DNA of 64,000 bases. Origin: Endomychus coccineus (taxonomy: Eukaryota > Arthropoda > Insecta > Coleoptera > Endomychidae). Shown piece by piece: positions 24,573 through 37,404 of the stretch. Both the position numbers and the translations under genes were made by a program. Each line of letters opens with the position of its first letter. Within the stretch, counting starts at the first letter, position 1. The notes beneath the pieces are model-generated. The model was not told the DNA's origin, did no database searches, and worked only from the letters and a program-made list of their open reading frames with translations. The stretch is taken from NCBI GenBank assembly GCA_958510875.1, contig OY294068.1, forward strand, positions 172,949,411 through 173,013,410, written 5' to 3'.

Positions 24573-26830
24573 ACATCAAAAAGCCATACCACTAATGCTA
24601 TATGCTAATGCTGATATACTGACTCATGTGGAATTTCGAGGTATCTTGAATATTTTAGCACCATCGACTACATTCCTTAGATATTTGATCAATTGAAACA
24701 AAGATGTATGGTGGGAATTGTTTTAATGAAATTTATATATTCCGCAATATATTATGAGTGATACGTAATTCACATTATTACGTAAATAGGGAATAAAGTT
24801 TCTCATTCATTAGAACATGGCTTCCATCATAAAATAAATTAGTGGAACTTCCTATTTATGTTGAGAGTTGATACTTTATTTTAGGAAAAAGTTATGCCAC
24901 AACACATTTGCAACCAAAACAGAACCCACTCAATTATCACCACAACTTCATTCAAACATTATTTCAGGTGATGTAATTCTTCATATCGTAATATTTTGAA
25001 TAACGTAAATTGGATTAAGCTGGTTAGTTCACGAAAATAAATCGATTATTTTATCTTATCTGTTGGAATTGGAGGCATTTGCGATTCCACAATTCCTATT
25101 ATTAACGAGACTTTCAGTTTGGAGGACTGTCTGAACTTCTATACAACCGATCTCTAACGAGATTAACTGGTATTTTAATTTAAAAACCAATTTAGATGGA
25201 TTCGCAGGAGCTCGAAAAGATATCGGAGTTTATCGAAGTTTAAAATTACCCATATGTCGTATTCCAGAAAACGAAATGAAATAACTAATCAACATAGGGT
25301 TCCTGAAGCAATCTCCTACCCAATAATCTACCGGTTTGAAAATTCAATTATGCCCAAGTGAAGTGTTGTCTGCCCCAAGGGACTGCCCGCCTTCTCCCTG
25401 GGGGGTGTTATGCCGCCATGATCGAGAATTTACTAACACACTCTCTTGGCACTGTTCGTGCGATTCCCAATTAATCAATTCAACAATTGATTATGAGAGG
25501 TCTACTTTTCTTCTTTTAAATTAAGAAGAGACCATACACCTCGATTGATTTCTTTATCACTCAGAAGCTTATGCACTTTAGAAATATTTGAAAATGAATA
25601 TATAAAATTTAGTGAAATTATATGTATTATAAATAATTTAATTTCAACAAGAAACTCACAAATGGTATGTTGTAAAATATCTGAGAAGATGAATATGATA
25701 TATACAGGATGTGTTCGCACAGATGAGTATACTTGTAGTAGAGAAGATAACGTGTTGTTCGTTAACTGGTGATTTGGAAGATACAGATTATTGAATTGTT
25801 AGATTGCAGAGTTTGTTCAAAATCCACAGGCAGTATTTAATTCAATATAGGTATGTTTCTGGTGATGCCATTGGTGAAGTGGTATTTACAATAAACAAGG
25901 ATTTCATTGAATGAATGTTCATTCCTTATAAACGTTATATACTTGAAGAAACCGACAAATGCATCTCTTTCAATAAAATATGCAGGTAACCTGTCACGTT
26001 TAAGAGTTATTGAACTCCAAAGATCAAATCCACTTATTGACCTGAATTTTAGTCCGAGCAGCGAATAATCAACTGAAATCCGACAATATGGCATATAGAT
26101 ACACTTTTTCTTCGTACCAATATTTGATATATCTATCCTTCTTATTTTCTGTTACTACAATCATTTATATTTGACCCGCAAGAGTGTCCAAAACTTGTTT
26201 TGCTAACAAAAGTGAGGGAAGTCACGTGATCAATTAATCATAGCTTTCTTTTAATTTATTTGCATGATACAATGCTCAGAAAAAAGCTATCATATGATTT
26301 TCAAGTTCTGAGTACATGTTGCCTCTTCAGTTTTGGTGTGTCACAAGTGAAAGAGAGTATAATTACTAGTACTATGAATAGGTACTTCATCCATTTTCCA
26401 TTTCCCGTGATAGCTGTAGTTTTGCTTAGTTTTTACTAAATATTCGATTTTTGAATGACGTTGACATATCTGTAGTCTGAATTAGTTTGTGTATAATGTG
26501 ATTCATTTTTGCATAGTTTTATTGCCTTCACTATATGTTATAATTGTTAGAACTGACTGATCATACAAGGAGTTGATGTGGCGGCCTTTAAAAACTAACT
26601 AATTACAATTATGATATGAACAACCATTATTTAAAAAACAACGCAAAGTTGAGATTCATGTCAACATGCAAAAATCAGTATTTTAATTCGAAAAATAATA
26701 TATTGTAGTTTTAAGGGAACAATTGTAACAAACAACCAAATTTCACGTATTTAATTCAAATACCGTACTTGTCAAATAATCTTAGTGACTAATTGGTTTG
26801 CGCTTATACTTCATAACTGATGCAGCTACT
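24573..26830. other. No gene recognised
   Basis: AT-rich, with only short unrecognised frames (25336-25524, 25502-25772, 25837-26094). No repeats or RNA genes were noticed. Confidence 0.4.
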
Positions 26831-26834
26831 TATA

Positions 26835-27260
26835 AGTTCTTCATAACTTAGTGTCTTAAAATATCGTTTTCAATGCTGAGTAAGCCAAAGCGTTGAGCCT
26901 CTCTTCTAAAATGGAGGTTCCAATCTTTGAGCTTTAACATCCACGTCTCCTGAATGTTGCCTTTTTCATTTTCCTCATCATCTTTTTGAATCGTGATGAA
27001 AAGCCTTGAACAGAATTAGTTAATTTCCCAATTGGTCGCCTAAGTCTTTGTTAAATGTTTCTACTGAGTTTTGAGCTACTGCCATGCTCTTCGTTGGTAA
27101 GTGTACCGAACTTGTTGAGAAACCCAAAACGGTTATCAACTAGTTTGAATGCCTCAAGCCTCTCACGCAATGAAGATTCAAATTGATTATGCCAGGATGG
27201 GGTCAGCTCAACTTCTGGTGCTTGGAAAGAATCAGGAGAGGCCAAATGCACCTTTATTTT
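26835..27260 (-). pseudogene. Probable hAT (ZMYM/TTF-type) transposase relic
   Basis: The minus frame at 27051-27251 reads RERLEAFKLVDNRFGFLNKF and TLTNEE, resembling the RFGFL region before the catalytic end of TTF-finger hAT transposases. About 200 bp further along the same strand is EERLNALAYSAL in one frame and LSIENDIL in the next, resembling the last part of the hAT dimerisation domain (RLNxLAxLSIExD). The pieces are short and shifted, so the family call is tentative. This is not the same copy type as 29278-31206. Confidence 0.4.
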
Positions 27261-29269
27261 GCGCTTGTGCCGTGCTTCACTCTCATATCAGTGCAGCCAG
27301 CTAATATTCTTCGTAGTTATCCCGTTTTTTTTTCCATGAAGCTTGTAAGCAATGTCAGTGACTTTGTTCACGTGCAATCTAGGGTTTCACTAGTTTTGAT
27401 AACTTGTCCCAAGATGTTATCCCAATATTACTGTATATAGCCCAATTTCTATCTTTGACATTTTGTTATGCAAACTAAGAGTAGTAAAACGTGAGTTTCC
27501 TGAATATTCTTTGTTCTCTGAAATGTCAAAATGTTATTCGCCTCGCAAGAGGGCTTTCGTAACATTTGCTCGGCATGACCAACGTGTTGTTGTTTTCCTT
27601 TTTGGGACGGGAATGAGTTTGTCAGTTTGCCCTTTCTTCATACAATTGATTAAAATTTTATATATGTTTGTTGAAACTGTAAAATATATATAATGTTTTG
27701 CCAGGAAGTCAAAAAAGCTTCCAGCACTCGGCAGCAGCCTGGATTACAAAATTAGTGAATGCCCAGTAGAAGGTACCCATGATGGTAAATTATTTATTGC
27801 CAGTACCAACGCTTGAAGGCTATCGTAACTTCTGCTCATTGAAGTATCATTATGATCAGACTGACCACGACGTTTTGTGGGGCGGGCCCCAATGTGTTCA
27901 TGTCCATAGGCTGCAGCCTAGATCTCCTGCGTGTACATATGACCCTGATTCATATTGTTATCATCTTGCATTTGATTCAACATTGTATGCAAGCGCTTCG
28001 TATGGGCATCAGAAGAGTTATATAGAAATTTGTTACATTTGGTAATTTAGAATAGAAATTGCATAACATCGACATTTAAGTGCAGAGCTTACTTTGTTAT
28101 TACGTCACCTATACCTACTGTGGGGTGCACTATCAATGGTATCAATCGTATCAATGGTACAAGTTTGGTCAAGTCGTGGGGAGCGTAGCCTATTGCTTTT
28201 CATCAAAAATATGGTGATGATTGCCACTGTTTGAATTAGGAAAGTCACTTTGAGTAGTTCATGAATTCATCTAACTGAGTTCGGTTGAAATGTTTGTTCT
28301 GATGCAATGGTATAGGCGAATATGTCATTGCATTCCTTCGTGGAAATGATTTCTAGTAATTATTCATTATATTGACATTCCTTATTTAGCTTTGAATATA
28401 ATTAGAAATAAGGTGAAGGCTGTTATTACTAGTAAACAACTTAGCCTCGAATAGAAAGAATGAATGAATGAGAACATATGCCAATATGGTAATAAATAAT
28501 AATACCATTTCATCTAATCATTAACTATCTATCGCGAAAATTTGTTATTCATCGAAATATTTTTTGCACATTCAAATCAGATATTCGTTTTATTTTGAAA
28601 TCTATTGAAACTCAATACTCTTATCGAGTAGTGTACATAATAAAAATTTAACATGCCTATTGATTTCTCAAAAGAATGTTGAAAAGCGTTGTAATTCAAA
28701 CCAGACCAAATTGGCGTATCCGAAAATAAAGACATAACAACGTAATGAATACTTTTTCAGATTTCTAAACTTAGGGTGGGTTGTTTACGGCTTTTACAAG
28801 GGGGAGTACATTAAGAAGCCCAGACGGTGCTTTGTAAGATCTAAAAAACATCTTCATTATGAGTAGGGAAGAATTTCTAAGACAGAAAGCAATCCACTTT
28901 ATGAAAATAAATATCATCTACATTCTCTTTTGGAAATAAAGTATACCTGTAATTATTGAATTTTACCATATGATTTCAGATTAGCAATAATACATAATAA
29001 TACATTCTTTCATGTATTAGGTTGACGTTGATGAATTTACTGTTACTTATGAAAAATCACAAATTGTCCTGAGGGAACTTTTATGTTATCAGTTATCACA
29101 TACGTGAAAATTGCTGCGGTCATATTGAAGTACGATTCTACGTACTATATATTTGGATAATCATTTTAAACATACATGATTGGTCAGTTTACTTTAAGTT
29201 ACTACGATTACCTATATCAAATATGTGATAGATATCTTTGTAATGGTTGAATCATGGATAATATAAGTA
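27261..29269. other. No gene recognised
   Basis: The frame at 27779-28045 has no known motif. A small ATCAATGGT/ATCAATCGT repeat lies near 28130-28160. Nothing else was noted. Confidence 0.4.
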
Positions 29270-29277
29270 TTGGACTT

Positions 29278-31206
29278 CAGGGGCGGCTCGTGAACTTTTT
29301 GAGAGAGGAAGCTGGACATAAAACGTTTTTGTAAAAATATACTATATTCAGTCAATTAATTTAACCTTCGCGCAGCGACCGTACCAGCTACTTCAGTGAC
29401 AAAATTAATTGTTACCCAGCAAGAACCAACGTGGAGGTATAGAGTTTCTCTTGCCCACAAATTTTTTTTCGTTCGTTTTTTGTTTTTTATTTTTTTTTGG
29501 ATTTTTAATTTTTTTTTCTTTTTTTTGGAATTTTTCATATTTTGTTTTTTTATTAATTTTATCAACTTTTTTATATATTAACGAAATTCTACGGTCTTTA
29601 ATTTGCGAAAAATGATCAATAATATTATCATAAAATGTATCATTATGTTTTAAGTGTTTTACTAAATCTTTTTCAATAGATATTAAACTAACATTGTATA
29701 AACAATTTTGGCCCATTGTATTTCGCATGTATGTTTTAATTCGTTTGAGAGTAGAAAATGATCTCTCCACCGATGCCGACGTGACGGGAATGGTGACTGT
29801 CAGACAAAGTAGTTTATAAAACTGAGGTAAGACTTGTTGCAAATCATTATCTATCATATATTTTATCATATCGGCGTGACTGTCGTACTGGCCTAAAATA
29901 TCTTTATCCCAGTATATAACGTATAATTCATTGTGCAGCGCTATTTTATCAAAAAAATTATATTTTAGAACTAAGTTATCTGAAAGTGTATTGAGAAACT
30001 CTTTTGAAAAAGATTCGAAAAATCTTCTATTCGTCAAGTCGAAAAACTTCAATTCATGTAAATTGGAAAATCGAATCTCAATATTTGACCTTTAATAGTA
30101 TCTAAAATTTCATAAAAAAGTTGTTTATAATGTAGTTTCTTGTCTACCAAATTATATGTTTTCCTCCTTTTCACGGGAGAGGCCTCATCAGTTAAATAAT
30201 TTCCAAATAAAATATTAAAATGAAATTTCGTATAACGGAAACTTGAAATTTTATCAATGAAATGTTTTAAACGATCTCTTGAATAAATCATATTAGTGAA
30301 TTTATGTTGTAAAATTTGAAAAATAAGATCAGTTTGTTCAAATATTAATTTAAAATTGTCAAGAAAAAACAAAAATTCTTGATTTTCTAAATAAGATTTT
30401 AAACCAACAGCAGCATTTAATGAAACCTGATTTGTTGAAAAGTCATCACTGTTTAATATAAAATCAAATGTTTCAATTAATTTGTCTTTATTTTTATGGA
30501 TGGTAAACTAAACATTGCATGTGATGTAAAATTCCATCGAGTTCGAGCATTACAGGGAATTCTGTTTCCTACTATGTTATTTAAAACTTACGTTCGTTTG
30601 TTTGAAAACCGTTTAAATGTCCCGCCATTACAGATGCCGTCGTAAGTCTGATTTATTCGCAAAGTCGAATCGTTGAAATGTTTCCATTAAAAAATTGAAT
30701 AAATTGACCGCTGTTCTTCCCGAACTAACATCGTAGAACCCTAAAAATCTTTCCACTAGTTGTCCATTTTTACAATTAATAATTTACCGAACAGACGACT
30801 TCTAATCTAACCTTATTTCGCGTGGTGTCACTCAACCATTATACCCGCATAAAACAAAACAAGCACTGACGCAACACGCATGTGTCGTATTCCGTACCAC
30901 ACCGACTGTACTGAACTTAAAGGCGGGCGGCAGCCTAGCCTCCGGAGGGTGTTGCCGTTTTCGCTGTTTCACCTTATTTCGCGATTGACTGGTCGGAAAA
31001 ACGGCAACTGTATTGAACAACACATGCTCAGCGTTTTAGATATATAGAGAGTCTAGCCTCAGGCCACTGTTGCCAGATTAAAAATAACTACTGAGAACGG
31101 GGAATTAATTGTAAAATTTAAAAAATTATTAGAGAAACAGGAAATAAAATGAAGAATGATCAACAAGATAAATTTGTCCTCAGCCTCTTTCGAGGAGCCG
31201 CCACTG
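29278..31206 (-). mobile_element. hAT transposon, 1929 bp, with 8-bp target duplication
   Basis: The ends are CAGGGGCGGCTCGT at 29278 and the inverse of CAGTGGCGGCTCCTCG at 31206. They are flanked by a perfect direct repeat TTGGACTT (29270-29277 and 31207-31214), the 8-bp duplication expected of hAT elements. The transposase is on the minus strand inside. A shorter relative with the same ends lies at 62436-63695. Confidence 0.93.
29405..30800 (-). pseudogene. hAT transposase (ZMYM/TTF-type), frameshifted
   Basis: The enzyme would cut and paste the element. The C-terminal dimerisation domain is clear: TIPVTSASVERSFSTLKRIK and then YMRNTMGQNCLYNVSLISIE, matching the hAT C-terminal signature SxxxxERxFSxLKxIKxxLRxxM..RL..L.LLSIE. 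The frame at 29405-30052 (215 codons) is followed upstream by 30049-30372 in another frame, and then by ETFDFILNSDDFSTNQVSL and NARTRWNF in a further frame near 30420-30560. At least two frameshifts therefore break the gene. The last 40 residues of the 215-codon frame are a lysine-rich run translated from a T-rich tract and probably lie beyond the true stop. The N-terminal zinc finger was not found. Confidence 0.85.
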
Positions 31207-31214
31207 TTGGACTT

Positions 31215-32279
31215 GTAAACAAGAAATTAGTAGTACAGCTCAGGCTCACACAATCTTCCTCACTTTTAGGGTTGCTTCTTTTAAGAGATGTTGAAACTAC
31301 TCTTGAGTAACAGCTTGGAGTATACTTAAGTAGCTTTTGAAAGTTGGAGAATTTATCTCAAATTCATACAACCCTTGTAACATTTATCTAGAGAAGAATG
31401 CTGACCTATTAGTTCAACACACTGTGGCATTCTCAAAGCTAGGTAGGAGCCATCAATTCAAGCTGCTGCATTGAAAATTTCGTAAGGCACGTATTCAAAC
31501 TTTTTTCCATCACTGCTGCTTTCCATTATTTATTGCAATATTCGCGACCTACCTTAGTAGTACTATCGTCGTATCGCTGCTTCGTGAAACAATCGTCAAT
31601 AAAATAATTGTTATCGAAGGATAAATTTCAGTTTTATTCACATTTCACTATTCAAATTACCGTTGGTAGCTTGAGTTATAAAGGTGATCGAAGCTAAGGG
31701 TGCTACTATATTGTTGCTAGTCGATGATTCTTTCTATATTTCCACACTTTTTCACAATCTCTCTTTATGGCAGAAGTAGGATAGTATTCATAATTTGGTT
31801 ATCATCTGAAGCCATTACTGAATAATGGAATATAATACTCTGGTTCATTAGAATATTTCTTCCAAAGAGATGAAATACAAATGATGGGTGGTTGTAACTA
31901 AGTGATAAACTGCTTTCATTAATCCTTTATAGGTTCCAATGATTCAATCAATGATTGTGGCTATATTGTAGATATATAGTTGATAGACAACATTTTTCTA
32001 ATGGCTTTCATTAGGCTCATGTTTAGGTGAAGTATCCATTATGCTCAGTGAATTTTGATACATACCCATATCTTCAATTTGTGCAGGCACTATGCTCATA
32101 ATTGTCCAATGGAAGAGTGGCGCAACTATTCTGATTATATTTGATTCCATTAATCCCTCTGAATGTTTTCAGAGGATGCTGGTTCATTTTACCAGCCACA
32201 CCTCCACCACTTGGGCTTTTTGTGCATTCTAGTTGAATGGTTTACAATATCCACTCTGTAACTCTAGTCCCATGTACTA
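31215..32279. other. No gene recognised
   Basis: AT-rich sequence following the hAT element, with nothing recognisable. Confidence 0.4.
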
Positions 32280-32289
32280 GTCTGTGCAG

Positions 32290-32590
32290 GTTCTTCACCG
32301 GTAGGTTGTTGTACTCTTCGGAGGTCAGCCTATGTTGTTCTTTTGCGATCTAATGCTTCGAATTCTGACAGTATGTGTTTGGCTGTTTTGGTTCCTTTAA
32401 CGCATTGTCTATTGGAAAGGTCTCCATCGAACAGCCATATTTTCTGCAGATGTCTTCACTTCGGACTGGGGCCAGCGAGGGGACCTATTATTGTTCGGAT
32501 CTGGTTCCAGCTCATTCTATGTTGTTGTTTGGCCCAGTTTATCGGATAACGGTTTTTGTCACTCCGAGTGCAGGAGATGAGAACAAATGA
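32290..32590 (-). pseudogene. LINE C-terminal fragment (R1/I-like zinc-knuckle tail)
   Basis: On the minus strand, INWAKQQHRMSWNQIRTIIG and PLAGPSPK are followed, in another frame, by RHLQKIWLFDGDLSNRQCVK and later AKHILSEFEALDRKR. This matches the usual tail of RNase H-bearing LINE proteins (GPLxGxxxxRxHLxxxGLxD.xxCRxC...E...HxLxECExLxRxR). One cysteine-rich stretch is eroded and frameshifts are present. Confidence 0.6.
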
Positions 32591-34084
32591 GAATTCACAA
32601 AAGAAATATTCACTCCAAACACCAACACCTGTAGTATTGGTTTTCAGTAAATGAAGAAAATTTGAACGATCACGAAAATGAGAGATTACGTCTAGAAGTG
32701 AAAGATTACAGAAATAGTTATCGTGAATGCGTGATGTGAAAAGTATTTTCTGCAATAAGATAATAATAGAAATAAAGTACCAATAAGAGTGTTAATCAAT
32801 CTAGCGTAGCGGTCTAAGCTTTATTTGTTTGACACATAATGTAATTCATTAACTGAGTAAATGTCCACATGTTATCAAGTGTATTACATTCCCTAAGCGA
32901 CCTTAATCGAGCGTTAAGTCGCCCCCAAGAGACAGGGTTGCTTTCGATTCCGACCCTAGCGAACTAAAAGTATGGCTTGTAGTATTTTCGATACCAACCA
33001 CTTTTACACATGTTACTATCTCGGCTTATTATTATACTGGTAATGTTACCTCATAATATGATACATATCATTTGCAAATACAGGGTCACTTTTCAAATCG
33101 TTTTAACAGAGAAGCTGATGTTGCCATGATGATTTTGTGGCTCAGATTGTTGTATTGAAAATTCCTCATTTTACATCATGCAATAACAAGTTGCAGCGAG
33201 TTTGTCAATGAGAAATTTTCCAAGAATATGTGATGAATTTGTAACAAGCAACTATTTAGACTTCTGGTATTCCAGTTAATCAATAATAGTTTCTAATTCC
33301 AATCCTAATGTTTACTATAAATTACTGAGATTATGAAGAATTGTTACTGTGATTGGCATAACACTGAAGTGAGCGTAAGCGTAATAGTCTCACCAGAAAG
33401 CAAAAAGCTTAAACAATCTATCACTGCCAAAATATGATAGAATATAATAAATTGGAGGAACAACATAAAAAGAAAGCATTGATGAAAAAGAGACCCAAAT
33501 ATTAGTTTTTGTTGTTGGAGAAGGACCAAGAAAGAGTCCTTCATAGGGTGGCTCCATCGATTTTTTTACTCTGTAAGTCCACTAAAGACATGTGAGCCGA
33601 TACTGAGATCTTTATGAACATAAATTAGCCGATATTCATGTGTTCGTGCATTAGTAGGCCTTAGCTGTTCAATAATTTTTGGAATATCAGATGCATAATA
33701 GTCACCATTTATAATGTTGGTGAATCAAAAAAATCTCCTGGTAGACTGCTTGTTGTGTCACATACCAATTCTGCTATTGAATGTCATCTCTGTTAGCTGT
33801 CCTACCATTATTGTGAGCTCTAATTGCAGGTTTAAATTCGATTTACATTACTTTGGCAAAGCTCGTAAGGAGAATATAATTAAAGAAACAAGATACCAAA
33901 CTCGCTATGCTGCTACACAAGGCAAGCTGAAGCGAAATACGGAGCCGATGTAGTTGCCTCATCGGGGTCGTACGAATTTGAGCGCAACGATACTGCGTCA
34001 TCGAACACGTGGATTTGTAGGAGTTTTAGTAAGCATTTGGAGCAGTTGACCGGATTGTTACACATTGCGACCGATTGGTGCAAA
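32591..34084. other. No gene recognised
   Basis: Short frames only (33344-33544 minus, 33714-33953 plus), with no recognisable family. Confidence 0.4.
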
Positions 34085-35110
34085 ACCCTCTATAGGACAA
34101 GGCCTTAACGCTCGATCGTGACGTCACAAGCCAAAGGCTATGTTGCAGCTGATCGCCCGTACATTATACTGTAAAATGCTGAAATATCGATAGTGAAACA
34201 GAAGTTCTTAGTTGCACACCATTTGGTTCTGTATGAAATTTGCCTAACAATATGTAGTTTAAGCTCAAACATTACGAAATTATTTCTAAAATCCCATGAA
34301 CTGTGTGACCTTGCAGTATAATATCGGTGCTGTTAATTTATTTGATGCCAAACTATACGACCACGTTAACCAATTTAATGAATCTCTCAAATCTTTTTTC
34401 GAATTATCCTATGAGTTATACCTTTGACAATAGCTTTCTGAAAAATGTCTCTGTCTTTTTCATTATTTTCCACCAAGCTAATATAATATGATTTATAAAC
34501 TGGGCTGTGAAGTCGGAATGCTCTATAGTTGAACCAAATTGAAGTAGAACCTGTATAACATATTCATTGAATACGTACCTCAAGGGCTACTTCAACATTT
34601 TGACGTTCCAAATTTGTAGGATAGAGTGCTTTCAAATTCGAAGAATACCCAAATTCTAAAATTTATTATGTTCAGCTCATGCATTTTTAAAAATATAAAT
34701 TGAGGCAATGACTCGTCTCGCGAATCAAAGTTGAGACTCTGCATAATTTGATAGGGTTTTGAATTTAGTCAATTATTCCTTATACATTAGAGAATGTAAA
34801 CCGAGTCGAATAGATAAAATAATGGTCTTGAATAATTATCAACTGAATACACACGATACATGTTATGCTTAAGGAAATTGTTCACGGCTTTGCTATTGAG
34901 TGTACTATACTATTATTGTATTATATTTTATACTACAGAATATTCTGTATCCAATTTAAATCGTAATATTTATCACATGTCGCAGTCAAAACCGACTAAG
35001 CGCGTTTACGACTAAACGATACTCTCGTAAGTCGTAAACTTCGTAAGCCTCTTGTAGATGACGTCACAGTGACTTTTGTACTCAGCATATAGGCCTTTAC
35101 TATAGAGGGT
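34085..35110 (-). mobile_element. P-like (THAP9-type) element, 1026 bp, internally deleted
   Basis: The ends ACCCTCTATAG (34085-34095) and CTATAGAGGGT (35100-35110) are perfect inverse repeats. An inner TGACGTCAC pair lies at about 34118 and 35058. The minus strand at about 34430-34900 encodes broken P-transposase-like sequence. It is homologous to 185-790, with LFDSVYIL and IRNN-like residues and an ALYPTNLE-like stretch. No matching 8-bp flanking repeat was seen, so the target duplication may have decayed. Its size means most of the transposase is missing. Confidence 0.65.
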
Positions 35111-36229
35111 AAGTATTGATTAGAGTCGCGTTCGGCGATGCAGTAACTTTGTGCGCACTGAAGATTTTACGTCACCGACGAGGCCCTGCCTTCGTCGACT
35201 CGGAATTTCGACTCATAATTTCAACACGGAGTCTGTCTCTATGTATTCATGCATGTTAAAAAATTGAAAAGTTGATACTAAACCAGGTTGAAAGATTTTG
35301 AACTGAGTCGAGATGAATTCTTGTAATTAATTTAAGACAGGAAGGGGAGCAATGGAGTAGATTTATATATAAAGTTACATTAGTATTTTGATAGTTGAAA
35401 AGGGGTGAAACAAACAAGGTCCAGGCAATCAGCTCGAGTAGAGACCATAAATTGTGCTAATGGCTATGTTGGTATTTCATAGTCAGCTTCGTAACACGCG
35501 TTTGCGCTTATAATTTGCTACCCTTATTTGCTAGTTGTGGCTGGGATTAAACATTCTTACTAATTTTACATCTACCGACTGCTTATCACTGTGGAATCAA
35601 TTTCCAGAAAAGGGTATCAATATTCTCCCAGTTATCAAGAAGCTTTGCTCATTTTGGAGAGATATTTGTTACTCGTAACTAACAATATATTCATCAGAAT
35701 GTGAGTAAACTCATGAATCAATATTTCGGACCTAGCCCACGTGATTTTTCACAAACGTTGGAAATTCATGGAGAATTTTCGAAATCTACGGATGGAGCAA
35801 ATGACTTACCCTCATTACAGAGCAACTAACTGATCAATAGAATAGAAGTATAATAATAGTCAGAAATTTGAATATGATATTCTCTGGATTATTCAGAATA
35901 TTCGATAATGAACGATATGAACAATTATTCTAGTGAATAAAAAGAAATTGTCCAATTTAAAAAAAACGTTTTTGTAGGTTAATTGCGTAGAAATGAACAT
36001 GTACATGATATATATGTTAGGGTAAATGTAAGGAATCGGAGATTATGCCTAAGCTCCGGTGATTATGAATAATCCCCAGTAGGTGAATATAATTAATTTA
36101 TCGAAACAACCGGTTATTATAAGCAATCTCCAGCAAATGTGTATAGATCAGTCGAACAGTATTAATAAAACTAATTCCCAAGAATTATATTTTATTCAAG
36201 AATACATCTGAATACATCCACTTTAATAA
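35111..36229. other. No gene recognised
   Basis: No coding or repeat structure supported, beyond local AT-rich sequence. Confidence 0.4.
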
Positions 36230-36231
36230 TA

Positions 36232-36774
36232 CAGATTGAGTCAGATCGAGCGGTGTATAGGATTAATGTGAGAGTATGAGAGAGCCAGATGCATCGTATT
36301 GTTAATAAGTTAAATAGGAGAAGAACTTGTGTTGTGCGATAGGGTAAGGGGAGTGTGCATTGCACAGGTCAATTGTTAGTTGGTAAGAATTAGAGATGCG
36401 TTGCTATTCAGCAATCTGTTGTTATTTACTGTTTTGTTTCAAAAAAGCAACTCCGTGATTGTAGCATATTTTGTCTAATATCAAATAACAACTGCTATTT
36501 TGTACCTCTTGTTTGAAACAGCTATTTTGAGATTTGAGATAGAATTAACAGTAACAGTACTTGGTATTATGATTTTGGTATTTCTATTTAGAAATAACAG
36601 TTTTGCCTCTCTAGTAAAAATACGGGTATGTGTCGTTAGTTAAAGGGTACTGACATGCGCCTTATAAATCAGGCCCATTTTGTTTCAGGTTGGGGATACA
36701 TTCTATTCTCATTTGCGTCGATTCTTTATCGCGCTTATTAACTTTCAATACCCCGGTCCATCTGATTCAATCTG
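36232..36774. mobile_element. Small TIR element (MITE-like), TA-flanked
   Basis: CAGATTGAGTCAGAT at 36232 and its inverse with one mismatch ending at 36774 (ATCTGATTCAATCTG) are each flanked by TA. The 543-bp interior has no coding frame. This suggests a non-autonomous Tc1/mariner-type element. Confidence 0.6.
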
Positions 36775-36860
36775 TATAATATGTGTACAAGGGCAAGAAA
36801 ACCAAAATACAAAAAGAACCTCCCAAATAACCTACTAACCTAGTATTCCCAATAATGTAT

Positions 36861-37076
36861 AAAAAAAACTAACCTTTCACAAATGTAACAAACTAAGCTG
36901 CGATAACGTTACAGTTTGGAGCATCGAACCTACGCTATTGGAAGCAAAAATATATGGAGCCAGAGTTGTACCACTTGGACTAAAGTCGCTGATGCAGAAT
37001 CACCATTCAATTCGAAACTCCAAGCGGCAATGTTATCGCAGTATAGTTTGTAAAATTTTGGACGGGTTAGTTTTTT
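36861..37076. repeat. Imperfect palindrome, arms about 65 bp
   Basis: The left arm contains CTAACC, ACAAACTA and CTGCGATAACGTT, then TTGGAG. The right arm near 37007-37073 has the inverse of each in order (AACTCCAAGCGGCAATGTTATCGCAG, shortened here, and GGGTTAG). It is probably a small foldback or MITE copy. Confidence 0.6.
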
Positions 37077-37404
37077 AATTTTGGGGAATTCTAGTTTAGT
37101 AGGTTATTTGAAACTCTATTTTTGTAATTCTGATTTTTCTTGTCCTTATACACATCTATTATTAAAGTATACGGCAACCCAAAGCCAAATTAGAATGGTA
37201 CTGTTAGAAGTTACTTGTTTGGAGAACGGACTTTGCACATTTATCAATTTTACCAGCAAGCACTGGAAATGACCGGTGTATTTCATAAATTGCTTACTTT
37301 TTATCAAGTTCTCTAATATTACAGGCGATTATACATAATCATATATACAATTCAAATTCGTCCAAACCTTTTAAACACTTGAAATACCGTTCTCGACGTT
37401 TATA

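Noticed and set aside
27779..28045. 88-codon plus-strand frame with several Cys and His
   Set aside because: The spacing does not form a recognisable zinc finger and no homologue is known to me.
29396..29615. Phenylalanine-rich plus-strand and lysine-rich minus-strand frames
   Set aside because: Both are translations of a T-rich tract near the end of the hAT element.
36890..36950. Possible tRNA T-arm (GGTTCGATGC on the minus strand)
   Set aside because: No acceptor, D or anticodon arms can be built around it, and it is part of a palindrome.
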